The notes beneath the pieces are model-generated. The model was not told the DNA's origin. It searched no databases and saw only the letters and a list, made by a program, of their open reading frames with translations. From Septoria linicola (lineage: Eukaryota; Ascomycota; Dothideomycetes; Mycosphaerellales; Mycosphaerellaceae), in NCBI GenBank assembly GCA_024114885.1, contig CP099425.1, forward strand, positions 682,001 to 746,000: DNA of 64,000 nt. The letters run 5' to 3'. Position numbers and translations under genes: made by a program. This document shows, piece by piece, positions 54,979-64,000 of the stretch. Position 1 is the stretch's first letter. Each line of letters begins with the position of its first letter.

Positions 54979-57395
54979 ATGATACATGCGTTTCTTTCTG
55001 CTGTGCTTTTTAGTGCGTTCATTGCTGCACAAGACTGCCCAGACCTGAGCGTCCTGATCTTCAGCGATGAGATCTGCAGCGACACTGGCGAGGTCGTTCA
55101 GCTGCGAAATGCTACTAGTAAGAGAGTCCACCAGACATTGGAGGCCGACATGTCCCTAACAGTTCAACACAGTTATAGAAGGCTCCTCGTTCCGGTCATA
55201 TCGAGCTGGACATACTAATGATAGATTCTGGGACAGCCCGGGCTGTGCAGGATTCATTGCTCGTGGGCCGCCTGGTCAACGAGGCTTACCTACAGAGATG
55301 AACGAGCTTTCTGGCTTATATCGCAACTACAATGGCACGGGCGATTACGGTCCTTGCATTAACGCTACAAGCCCCAAGTCAGGACAAGCACCAAACTGCT
55401 TTGCCTTGAACGCATGCGCAGTCCCATCAAGCGCTAGGCCGGACACACCGCGAATCTGTACAACGACTGACGGAACCTACGTGCCAAGTGGTGGAGTCGG
55501 CGCCTCGACCAACCCTCCAGTGACCACGACGCCCACGACTACCACGCAGCCCTCTGGTCAGGATCCTACTACGATTCCTCCAAACACAACACCGAGTCCG
55601 ACGGACACCTCCGCGCCAAATGCAGATGTACAGAGTGCCATCTCTGATGCTTCGACCACAATTTCTTCTGCCAGTCGAGCAGCTGCAGCACTTGCTGCTA
55701 ATCCTACCAATTCCGCTCTAGCTGAAGCTGCGGAGAGTGCAGTCTATGATGCCATGGCAGCGAACCAGGACGCTATCAATGTTGCAGCTGACTATCAAAG
55801 CGCGCAAGTATCTTCGGATCTTGGTATGAGCGCCTGCAAGTTCACTTATGATAGAGTCGAGCTAATGAATATCTTAGATGCTCTCGCTGCCGCGTTGCTC
55901 ACCGCTGGTGTCGCTGCTGTTGCTGCTGTGGCTTTACTGACTGCTGCCGCGGTGAACGAGTTATCGAACGCTTTCAGTAAGGTATCATCACTCTGGCCAA
56001 TTCTCAAATACTGACTGAGGGTCAGATGATGTCCAGAATGCCGCTCAAGCTGCACTCGCAAACGCAGCAAATGGTCGACTAAACCCTAGACCCAATATGA
56101 GGCGTCCCACCCAGTCCCGCCAGCCTCCAGCGCGCTGCACTATTACTGTTGAGCAAGCAGATGCGAGCAGTCCAGAATCCGCTCCAGATGAGCCTGTCTT
56201 CTCATCGAGCAATGCCGCCACAAAACGAGACGAACTCAACATCGAGAACCACGACTCGCTTGTTGATCAAATACTTGATATGGTCGATGCAGGGCACTTT
56301 CCTCACCAGGGTCTTCCCGATGAGCTCGAAGAGCTTGTTGAGTCTTTGAGCTTCGATCGGTTGCGGCCTATGCATGAAAAGCGTCAGCAACGGGCCAATG
56401 GCAACTTTTCGATTCTGGCTACCGATCGGACTGCAGCTTACTGTAGTGCCAGCTTCCAGGTTCCCAACTACAATTCATACATGGCGTCTGGAGCCGGCAA
56501 CAACTACTCGCCACTGTACTCGTACTACTCTGATAATCGATGCGGCAACTACGATTGGTCACTGCAAAGGGCAGGTTCACGAGCTCAATTGCTCAATGCT
56601 CCTTTTGGATATGCATACCCCATCGACGCATTTGCCACCGAACATGTCTTTGAGATTCAATCAGTCGCGAGGTTTATCGAGTATGCTCGCAACAATGTGC
56701 CGATCTTCCAGCAGATGGGTTACGCTGGAGTCAACAGAAACCCATTCTGCAACGGCTTCTTCAATCCCTATCTCAACACACAAACGCCATTCCAAAGCAG
56801 CACAGGCTACGACCGTTCTGTGGCATCAGCACAACAAGTCTACAACACTCTGGAAGGTGGAGTGGGCTCCAATGTCAACGAATTCGTTTATCTCAACGCC
56901 AATATCAACAACCAAAAGGGCAAATACTTCGGCGAGCTAAACAGCGGCACCACCCAAGGAGGCAACCTCCAAAATCCTCTAGCCTTTGTCACTCGTACAG
57001 CAGTTTCAGCTGACTACCTCAACGACAATAACGTTGTCAGAATCTACCGCGCCGTCTCTGCGCGCATTCGCCAGAGCTTCATCGACTTTGGCCGCGTGTG
57101 TGCTGATGGTGCTGCTTCAGCCAACTATCGGCAGTTTGGCAATATCAATTGGGCAGGTGTTTACGACAGCTGGCAGAACACGTATCTCACCACTATCGAG
57201 ACGAATATGAAAAAGTATGTCGAGGTGAACATCGCTGAAGCACTGCGTCTGATCAAGAACGCACTCCGACAGCCAGAGCGAGTCACAGGCAGGTGCGCAA
57301 AAGCGAGACTCGAGCGAGTCAGAACGAGAGTCGCTGATCAGCAACGACGAGGAAAACTGCGAAAGAGTATATTCTCTTTGTCGAGGCTGAAATGA
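54979..57395 (+). CDS. Large secreted protein with chitinase-tail-like C-terminal domain
   Basis: Four exons, 54979-55117, 55173-55823, 55878-55976 and 56026-57395, joined over introns of 55, 54 and 49 bp in phase, give 752 residues. The signal peptide MIHAFLSAVLFSAFIAAQ ends before DCPDLS. An N-terminal Cys-containing domain (about 20-150) has several N-glycosylation sites (NYNGTG, NATS). A Thr/Pro-rich stalk follows, then an Ala-rich helical part with a hydrophobic stretch (AALLTAGVAAVAAVALLTAA). The C-terminal domain (about 440-700) has AYCSASFQVPNYNSY, FATEHVFEIQSVARFIEYA, FCNGFFNPYL and an NVNEFVYLN segment. The TEHV.E.Q...RF.E pattern recalls regions downstream of GH18 domains in fungal chitinase-like or killer-toxin-subunit proteins. 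No GH18 catalytic DxxDxDxE motif is present. Function unknown; secretion is well supported. It was annotated only, with no functional claim. Confidence 0.65.
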
Positions 57396-57419
57396 TGCCA
57401 TCCATGATATACATACATT

Positions 57420-57800
57420 TCACATTTGGCTACGCTTCACATCTCCCCCATCTCAGCCGACTCCCCATTGCAATAACGACCTCATCTACCTCGTCCTCTC
57501 ACACTGACAATTACACACCGACGTGCCTCCAAAACATCCCGACGGCTCGACTTTACTGCTCAGTCCACCACAGCATCTTCGATTCCGTCCTTGACTGACG
57601 CAAGTATCGAAGCAACTCGGTCCTCCAGTGGCGAAGTTCTTCCAAAGCTTGCAGCCGCCCCCTTGCCAGGAGTGTATGACTGATGCGCCTGGGCAGGAGG
57701 CGAGGGCGAGGGAGGGGAGAAGGGTGGCTAGGGTCAGGATGCTGAAGGAAGGGAATTGCATGGCGGTGGGTGTGATGGGCTGGAGGGGTGGTTAGTCGTT
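57420..57800. other. GC-skew switch 5 (C-rich to G-rich)
   Basis: On the + strand, 57481-57540 hold 26 C and 5 G; 57721-57780 hold 30 G and 6 C (hand counts). The change happens near 57.6 kb inside the ten-cysteine secreted peptide gene. Confidence 0.75.
57486..57761 (-). CDS. Small secreted ten-cysteine protein (SSP3)
   Basis: A single-exon 91-residue protein from the ATG at 57761. A clear signal peptide (MQFPSFSILTLATLLPSLALA) precedes a mature chain of about 70 residues with ten cysteines: one at the start, GGGC, PSC, DTC, a CC pair in RRCCGG, SGC, and the end VCNCQCERTR. Even cysteine number and a CC pair suggest a disulfide-stabilised knot-like fold. It is not related to SSP1/SSP2: the C-x-C-x-C end and CC pair differ. 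It lies 90 bases beyond the 3' end of the large secreted protein in convergent orientation. Antimicrobial or effector roles are plausible for such peptides but are inference. An intron inside the frame cannot be excluded. Confidence 0.7.
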   Translation of the reverse strand: MQFPSFSILTLATLLPSLALASCPGASVIHSWQGGGCKLWKNFATGGPSCFDTCVSQGRNRRCCGGLSSKVEPSGCFGGTSVCNCQCERTR

Positions 57801-58444
57801 GGGAGGAGACAAGTGGATGGAGTTGTCGGTGTCAAGGCATACTCACTGGGCTGACAGTGTTGATTGTCGAACTGCTGGGATGGTAGCTTGGAAGTGTTTC
57901 TGGTTTGTTGTGGAATTCACCAACCACAGGCTCTCTTGAGCTCTTTATATACACAACCAGCCAGCCCCGTTCAAAGCCGTTGACGTCCTATCACGTCCAA
58001 CCAGTCCTCTAGCCATGTGGTGGCTGTCGCGTAGAGTCCACACGTATCTTGGCAGAGTGTCGATCTTGTCGATCGTCAAGTAGGGCACGCTCGAAAGCCA
58101 TGCAAACCGCTTCCGATGCCCAGCATACAATACTGAGCCAAGCAGACGGACACGAGAGCGGCTCGACACGGTAGCGAAGGTCTGGTCTGGTCACGCGCGA
58201 TGTAAATAAGCTGATGACACGTGCGGTCACGAGTGAATGATACAGGTTTGTGATCATGCAAGAATTGATCTGCATGCATGCATATACATAGTCTTACAGC
58301 TACAATCAACAACACATCCCGGGGGTATATGGCTAGGCGGCGAAAAGTTCAATCGATCGTTCTTCTTCTTCGTCATAAGTCGTTTTCTCGCTTGTAATCG
58401 TACACAAATATGTACATTGGCGCACAGTTCTGTTGTGCTATGTT
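57762..58444. other. Upstream of SSP3 and 3' of the SKG6-like gene
   Basis: About 680 bases. The left part is the promoter of the ten-cysteine peptide. Short frames on both strands carry no motif. A GCATGCATGCATA run lies near 58274-58286. Confidence 0.45.
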
Positions 58445-59947
58445 CTATGTTCCCTCGTAAAGCGAGAATCTGGTATCCGGCGGTTGGTCTCGCTGGTCAA
58501 TTGCGCCTCCAGTCACGCGATGGCTTCCGCGTATGCTTGGCTTGTCCAGATCGAAAGGGTCGCTTCGTCGAGACATTCGAGATGAGTATGTGGATGTGGA
58601 TAAGTGCGCGTCCTTCTGTGGTATTTGAGGTGTGGAGAGGTTGGATATCGCGCGGAATGGCTGGAGGAGAGTGCTCCCAAGATTACTCAATGTTTTGCTC
58701 GCAGCGCCGGCAGCGTTCTGCAGAGGGGAAGCGCTCGGTCTTCTGGCAGACGTGGCTGAAGGTGTTGCAACGTCTCCAAGCTGTCTGTCGGAGTCCTGGA
58801 CTGGCGTGAGGAATGGATCTTCTGGTGGATATTGGCGAATGGTAGGTAATGACACCATGGAGGGGTATGACCTGGAAGACGGTGTGGTCGTGCTGGCCAG
58901 AACACATTCGCGAGATAGAGTGGGATCCACGACTGTGATGGTTGGCGTTTCACGACTTCGCATATTCTGCTCGGTTCGTGATTGTCTTGCGGATCTCGGC
59001 AAGTTGAACACAAATCCTGCCACGGTAGACTGCTGCTTGCGAAAGTAACTTCCTACGGTCTCTGTCGATGGTCTTCTGGGAGTATTCGGTCTCGATAGAT
59101 CGGGATTGACCACGCGCAACTGTCCGGACGGAGCTGACTCTCTGTAGCCTTCGCCTTCGCCTAAAGCATATGGTCGCGGCCAGTGTCGAGTGCTCATCCT
59201 GATAATGCGATGGTCTTCGTCGACTGCTATAGTCGTCATGCTCGGAGGTCGAATATGACTGCTCCTGGGCGATCCTTTCGGCATGACTGTAACGAATCCA
59301 GCAAATTTCTCCATGGATTCTGGGCTGGAGTCTTCTCCCTCTATGGACGATTTGAACGAGACACGAGATTCCTCCTGCTTCCGCCGCCGCCTCCTCAATA
59401 TCAGGCATATGAGTAATCCAATGGCAACTAAACCGGCGATAGAACCAGAAAGCCCTCCTATGATCGCACGTTTTTGTGCGGGCTGCAAAGAGTCAACAAT
59501 GGCACCCATCGTCGCACTCGCGGTGGGTGCCGCGCTCACAGCGGCATTCTCTGTCTCCAGACTAGTCAACACGGTGGAATTTGCGATGTCAGTCCCCTGT
59601 GAAGGTGTTGTGACCCATGTTGCCTCGGGAGATTTGCTGATGGTTGAGTTTGCAGGCCAAGAGGAAATTGCCGAATGCGAATACGAATACATTGAGGGTG
59701 AATTCGTGCTCAACCTTGTGGGTGATGGCTGAGGTGCTGTTGTAGGCCATTGCATCGTTGTTGGCACATGGATGGTAATGTAAGCTGTTGACCACACAGT
59801 GGAGGCGGAATTGGTCGCAGTTGCCGTAGACATGGTTTGTGAGCCTCCGGACATTTGATCTGGGGTATGCTGTCTGTATGCACCCCAGATTTGCCTCCAG
59901 AAGTCATTGTCGTCGTCGCCGGGCCTACTTTGTTGACGCTTCCGCAT
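58445..59947 (-). CDS. SKG6/MID2-like single-pass membrane protein
   Basis: The frame on the minus strand encodes 500 residues from the ATG at 59947. It continues upstream (CGDDCHAAEL) to about 60030, where TGATATTGCAG looks like an intron acceptor, so an unassigned first exon probably carries the signal peptide. Residues 20-150 are a Ser/Thr/Pro-rich, heavily O-glycosylatable ectodomain. A membrane helix follows (about 160-185: AIIGGLSGSIAGLVAIGLLICLILRRRRRK). Its Gly-rich start and poly-Arg stop resemble the SKG6/AXL2-type helices of fungal wall-stress sensors. The cytosolic tail is long, basic and Ser-rich with conserved-looking SRPNTPRRPSTETVGSYFRKQQ. It may act in polarity or cell-wall signalling. 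Family assignment is by architecture. Confidence 0.72.
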   Translation of the reverse strand: MRKRQQSRPGDDDNDFWRQIWGAYRQHTPDQMSGGSQTMSTATATNSASTVWSTAYITIHVPTTMQWPTTAPQPSPTRLSTNSPSMYSYSHSAISSWPANSTISKSPEATWVTTPSQGTDIANSTVLTSLETENAAVSAAPTASATMGAIVDSLQPAQKRAIIGGLSGSIAGLVAIGLLICLILRRRRRKQEESRVSFKSSIEGEDSSPESMEKFAGFVTVMPKGSPRSSHIRPPSMTTIAVDEDHRIIRMSTRHWPRPYALGEGEGYRESAPSGQLRVVNPDLSRPNTPRRPSTETVGSYFRKQQSTVAGFVFNLPRSARQSRTEQNMRSRETPTITVVDPTLSRECVLASTTTPSSRSYPSMVSLPTIRQYPPEDPFLTPVQDSDRQLGDVATPSATSARRPSASPLQNAAGAASKTLSNLGSTLLQPFRAISNLSTPQIPQKDAHLSTSTYSSRMSRRSDPFDLDKPSIRGSHRVTGGAIDQRDQPPDTRFSLYEGT

Positions 59948-61479
59948 GTTCTGATCCCAGGTCCCCAGTTTGGCACCTTTATCCTCCGACAGCTCAGCTG
60001 CATGACAGTCGTCACCACAAGACTGCAATATCAGTAAGGCAAATGTGGATGAAGTGGACGCAAAGGAAGTTCTGAAGAGTATGCGGTGACGGCATGAGTG
60101 AGTCCGTAAACAAGGCGCGAATGGTGCGCGTGAAACATGATCACAAGACTATATGAGACTGCTTCTTCCTTAAGCGTATTTCACCTCGCGACTCGTAGAT
60201 CGTAGATGTCGAGCGTCACGCAGGGGTGCAATGGCGGACGGAGCACTGGATGAGCGCGTCTCCTTGTGTTTCAAGCTGCTGCACGCCTTTGCCGGGCGGT
60301 TGCAAATCGGTCGCTGCGATCAACTTAGTCGTGTAGTTACCTGCCGCCGCTCTCGTGACACCACACAGCGCGTAAAGTTCTGGAGAAGGACGGCGGCGAG
60401 TGCACACTTTCATGACTTTGCAGAAAACGTTAAGATGTAAATAGAGACGAGAGGAAGTGAAGAAGGTGGATATTGATTGGCGGCAAAGTGCTTGGCCGGC
60501 GGGATGAGGCCCCAGCCCTCGCAGTGAACGGGTCTCCCTCTCCCTCTCCCTCCTTGACTCTGCCTCTGATCGACCCGAACAACAAGCCGGGCATGCAAAG
60601 CAGCTTAACAGTTAGCGACTCTACTTGGCTTGCCTGCAGAACTGAGGCTTGACATGTACAATCATGTTTTCCAGCAATGTCTCGAAATCAAGCCATTCGA
60701 CGGCTTCAGGCTTCGACGCCGCTGACCCTCGCATTCGAATGGTTTGCAAGGAAGCAACATTCGTGTCGAAGAAGTTCACTCTCGTCCTGCACGTCTTGTG
60801 CTTAAGTGGCTGAATCTCATGCTTTCTTGTAGGCTTATCGCTCAGGAAATGAAGCAACACATGAAGTCTTCGAGCTACCAGGACTGTGAACGGAACTGCA
60901 CTTTTGAGATGAGTCTCGAGCCTTCAACGTCAGAGGAGGTCAGCAGCTGGGTCACGATGAGTTGGCGCAGAAGGCTCTGCCCACCGCAACAAATGCAAAG
61001 GCTGATTATCCACAATAATGGGGTGGCAAAAGCCGTCATGCTTGCACTTGATCTCTTTCTCCATTGCGGAGTCTCTATGAACCGAAGTCGCACATTACAG
61101 GAGCACTTGACCTTGAGTGAACTACAGGTCAACATCTTGTCGATCCAAGCCCTCGCCGTGTTGGACCAGACGCCTGGCCGCGAGCCCGTGGACGAAATGA
61201 CCAGGACCAGACCATAATTCGAAGTTGCACAGGCTGTTCTATCGAATTACCATCACAGTGGAAAGCTTTCAGGATACGTTAGAAAGGTCTGCATATCTGG
61301 AAGAGAAAAGAACATCGAGTTCGAGGTCGTGCATTCCTTCGAGCCGGGGTTTTCTCATTTCCCGTGGGGTTCAGGCGAGCGTCCTAATCATAGTTGCTAT
61401 GCAGTAAGCAGCACTGAATGAATTATTGACTCCAGATGTGAAGAAACTGAACCGCAAGATATCATGTCTGTGCAGACGA
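59948..61479. other. Intergenic with possible remnants on the minus strand
   Basis: The left 100 bases should contain the first exon of the SKG6-like gene. Minus-strand frames at 60621-60860 (ending PEAVEWLDFETLLENMIVHVKP) and 60875-61135 look partly protein-like. A GTAGCT donor near 60877 could join them, but no start or family is evident. A short CTCCCT-type run lies at 60533-60552. Confidence 0.35.
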
Positions 61480-62047
61480 TCACAAGGTTGGCCAGGTCTC
61501 ATCAATAGGCTCGAGTTCGCCCTTGCCATGGAACTTCTCTGAAATGATCGCTTGCTCTGAAAGAAGATGGCGGTCGACCTGCGTTCCAATCTTCGCAAGA
61601 CCTCTCCACCGCTCGAGGTCTTCCTTATTGCGTTTGTCTCCGTGAGCTTCTTCAGCCTTCTCCCAATGTCCTTTGGAGAAACCAAGAAGTGTCGTGATGC
61701 GGTCATTCTTGATGTCGTAGACGAGCGAGCATATAGTGCCTGTTTCTTCGAGCCAGTTGCACTGCCATAGCTCGCCAGGCCTTATGCATTGATACTCAGC
61801 AGTCTGGTAATTCTTGCGTCCTGCCATCGGGCCGCCATGAATGGCATATACGATGCGCGTCTGTCTGGACGTGAGCTAATGAGCCTCGCTAGGTGTGATC
61901 GCAACAGAATCTGCTTACCTTGCTAAAGAACCACATTTCATACTTCCATTTCTCGGGCTCTCCAGTCTCTACATTCTGTGCATCATATTCGTAGATCAGG
62001 TGTAGATCTTTGATATCATTGTTGAAGTCTGCTTCGCTGAAACCCAT
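61480..62047 (-). CDS. Phenolic acid decarboxylase
   Basis: Two exons on the minus strand, 62047-61919 and 61860-61480, joined over a 58-bp intron (GTAAGC ... CAGACAG), give 169 residues, the usual length of bacterial and fungal PadC-type enzymes. The barrel motifs are present in order: DLHLIYEYDA, WKYEMWFF, RIVYAIHGGPMAGR, YQCIRPGELWQCNWLEETGT, SLVYDI and FSKGHWE. The two Tyr in LIYEYD, the Arg of TRIVYAI and the Glu of RPGELWQ are in positions known to hold the substrate carboxylate in this family. It decarboxylates ferulic and p-coumaric acids to vinyl phenols without cofactor, detoxifying plant cell-wall phenolics in the cytosol. Together with the hydroxybenzoate decarboxylase near the left edge it hints at plant-derived aromatics. 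Confidence 0.93.
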
Positions 62048-62607
62048 GGTTGTGGAGGTGTCGGATTGGTAACAGTTGTGGTGTTAGTCTACCTCACCTA
62101 TGCTCGCGACTTGATGCATTCTTATATATGCCATCATCAGCGTCATGGCCACACGCACGTCACCGTTGCCCAACAGATCAGAACGCCGACGGCTTGCGAC
62201 CACGAGTGCTGTTTCGGAGCACTGGAAAAGTCTGGAAGTGCAAACCTTGATCAGTCGGCAGCAGACGGCACTTCAAGACCGAATGATGCGTGCTCATAGG
62301 CGTGGCAGCACCTTTTGTACGGCATCTGGACTTGTCACGATACTCTCCTCGGCACCGCAAACATGGCATCTGCCCTTGCGAACGGCAGAATGAATGAAGA
62401 CAAGATCACTGTTGCGCGGACTGGGCGCGATACGTATGCCCGGAGACCTTTCGAGGCCTGAAGCAGCCGCGCAACACCAAAGGAGCGGTTACTCACTCCC
62501 ACTGCAAGTTTTATAACCCGTTGCATGCTCTTTAGATGCTCTGGATACTGTTTACATGTATTGTGCAGCGGTGGACCAGGGCCAGAAGGAGACTGTGTGC
62601 CGCCCTC
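62048..62607. other. Intergenic, no gene seen
   Basis: Divergent gap between the phenolic acid decarboxylase (minus) and the calpain (plus). It should carry both promoters; overlapping frames lack motifs. Confidence 0.4.
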
Positions 62608-64000
62608 ATGAGGCCGCCAACACATCTCAGCCCGCGGGAGGCAGCCGCTGAAACGATTGGACGAAGTGGTTCAGCTTCATGCACAATCCAGCCTCACTGC
62701 TCTAGTCCGCGCTTTAGAGGTCAGCCGCGAGAGAGCTCCGCGAGCAAAGGTATGAGCTGATCCACATGTTCACCGGTCAAGGCAGCCTCGCCTCCGTTCA
62801 GACTCGCCTTTTACTGTATATGTCGCTACTATTGGTTTCAAGACTGTGTAACTCTAGGCAAACCTGAGCCTTTGTCATCGCGCAGCGGTCTCGAAGACCG
62901 CCATCCACAAGTGAGACCCAGTGAGGCTCAAAGCCCGTGACTGACCTATCAGCCTTATTACAGCAACATTGTGCCCAGAGACTTTCTGTACGATGCTCAC
63001 GCTGCGAAGCATCTATTACAAGAAATGAAGACAGGCTTTGTCAGAGTGCCGCTCAACATGGCAGACCCTGAGCCTGCTGATCCAGTGCCTGCTATACCCA
63101 TCAAGATCGTGGCATCAGATCCAGCCCCGCCTCCGGCACCTTTGGATGATATCGACATCTCAGCAGCACTGCCAGGCAAGCGAACTGATGATTTCTATCC
63201 TGCTTGGGAACAGTTCCTCTCGATCCAGCCCAAGCGGGCCAAGAAGACTTCTCGAGCAGCCCAAAAGTTGGAAGAGGAAAAAGAAGCAATCGAGCACAGC
63301 AAGACTGCCAACGAAGGCCTTCAAGTCCAGGAGAACGCCGCCAAGTCTTGGGAAGAGGCAGCCACAGAATGCCGTGCCAAAGTTGCGGCCATAGTGGACG
63401 AATGCAAACGCCTGAACCAGAAGTATCGTGATGCACTTTTTGATCTTGAGACAAATCAATACTGCCTGCAATCTCTGGCTGGCAGCTATCCCAAAGCAGT
63501 AGACAGCGAAGAGCCACCACCTTGGGTGACCAGAGTGCCCGACATATTTGACAACCCACAGTTCTACATAGACGACGCTACTGCCAACGATGTGCACCAG
63601 GGTAACAGTGGTGACTGCTGGTTCCTTGCGGCACTGATGGCAGTAAGTGCCAAGAAGGACCTCATCGAGAAACTTTGCGTTGCCAGAGACGAGAAAACTG
63701 GTGTGTATGGCTTTGTTTTCTTCCGCGATGGAGAGTGGATCTACGAAGTTGTTGACGACAAGCTGTTTCTCAGAGTCGGGGACGATGACGACTTGGAGGT
63801 GGTTCGAGACTGGGATAGAGACAAGAAGGAAGGCATGCGCATCAAGTACGACGACGAGAAGCTGAAAGAGGCACTGCAGAAGGATGGCCTAGCACTCTAC
63901 TTTGGTCACTGCAAGTCTAACGAAACATGGTTACCATTGATCGAAAAAGCCTACGCCAAAGCTCATGGTGACTACTACGCGATCGAAGGAGGATTCGCCA
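62608..64000 (+). CDS. Calpain-family cysteine protease, N-terminal part (runs off the window)
   Basis: The frame is open to the right edge, so the protein is incomplete. The certain part starts at the ATG at 63025. Blocks in order are SWEEAATECRAKVAAIVDECKRLNQKYRD, then the calpain propeptide-catalytic junction VTRVPDIFDNPQFYIDD. The active-site motif HQGNSGDCWFLAAL follows, with the nucleophile Cys near 63617, then VYGFVFFRDGEWIYEVVDDKL. The His and Asn of the triad lie beyond the window. A phase-consistent 5' extension exists: ATG at 62608, exon to 62749, exon 62858-62910, exon from 62953 (introns GTATGA...CTAG and GTGAGA...ATCAG). A competing frame in the first exon looks more helical, so the start is uncertain. 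Calpains are calcium-dependent or calpain-like cytosolic proteases; this one has no recognisable N-terminal MIT of the PalB type. Confidence 0.82.

Noticed and set aside
60533..60552. CTCCCT-like short tandem run
   Set aside because: Only about three imperfect units; too short to be notable.
62608..62760. Alternative helical reading frame (KRLDEVVQLHAQ...) in the presumed calpain first exon
   Set aside because: It looks protein-like but cannot be joined to the calpain frame through the second candidate exon in phase and lacks an ATG; kept only as a caveat on the start.

Overview
The window is nuclear DNA of a filamentous ascomycete. Coding sequences are interrupted by short GT-AG introns (mostly 42-113 bp) with CTAAC/CTGAC-like branch sites. 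The gene set is typical of Pezizomycotina: a fused HIS7, 2EXR/F-box-like proteins, a DUF3431 protein, small secreted cysteine-rich proteins and a large P450. A Dothideomycetes (Mycosphaerella-like) source is my inference from protein style, not something I could test. All exon coordinates were derived by hand from splice consensus and phase arithmetic.

Layout. 0.3-6.2 kb: a 2,3-dihydroxybenzoate-type decarboxylase, a small conserved hypothetical, two convergent 2EXR-like genes and a three-exon small secreted cysteine-rich protein (SSP1). 6.2-10 kb: a long stretch without a credible gene, ending in two adjacent perfect hairpins. 10-24 kb: a 1,320-residue MIT-domain protein, a membrane-anchored P450, flotillin, a conserved hypothetical, the Mago-Y14 partner PYM, and QCR9 of respiratory complex III. 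24.8-31.5 kb: a 2,227-residue UBR1 N-degron ubiquitin ligase without introns in its coding part. 32-39 kb: a second SSP of the SSP1 family, a DUF3431 membrane protein, an MFS transporter with a GC-AG intron, and a helical hypothetical. 39-51 kb: a lysophospholipid acyltransferase, an Ala/Pro/Lys-rich protein with an internal repeat, HIS7 divergent from IMP3, two hypotheticals (one a tail-anchored coiled coil), and a GNAT acetyltransferase divergent from the AP endonuclease APN1. 51-64 kb: an F-box protein, ESCRT-III regulator IST1, a large secreted protein, a ten-cysteine secreted peptide, a SKG6/MID2-like membrane protein, phenolic acid decarboxylase, and a calpain cut by the right edge.

Most genes are housekeeping and independent. 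Possible functional links are the two aromatic-acid decarboxylases, the MIT-domain protein and the MIM1-bearing IST1, and three secreted cysteine-rich peptides typical of plant-associated fungi.

The most unusual pattern is not a gene. At five places (about 5.2, 19.0, 42.9, 48.6 and 57.6 kb) the + strand switches within a few hundred bases from strongly C-rich to G-rich, always in that direction and often inside a coding region. The polarity is what a strand-asymmetric process diverging from a point, such as a replication origin, would leave. The second most notable item is the pair of small secreted proteins with a shared cysteine framework, both hidden by introns or an unresolved 5' end.
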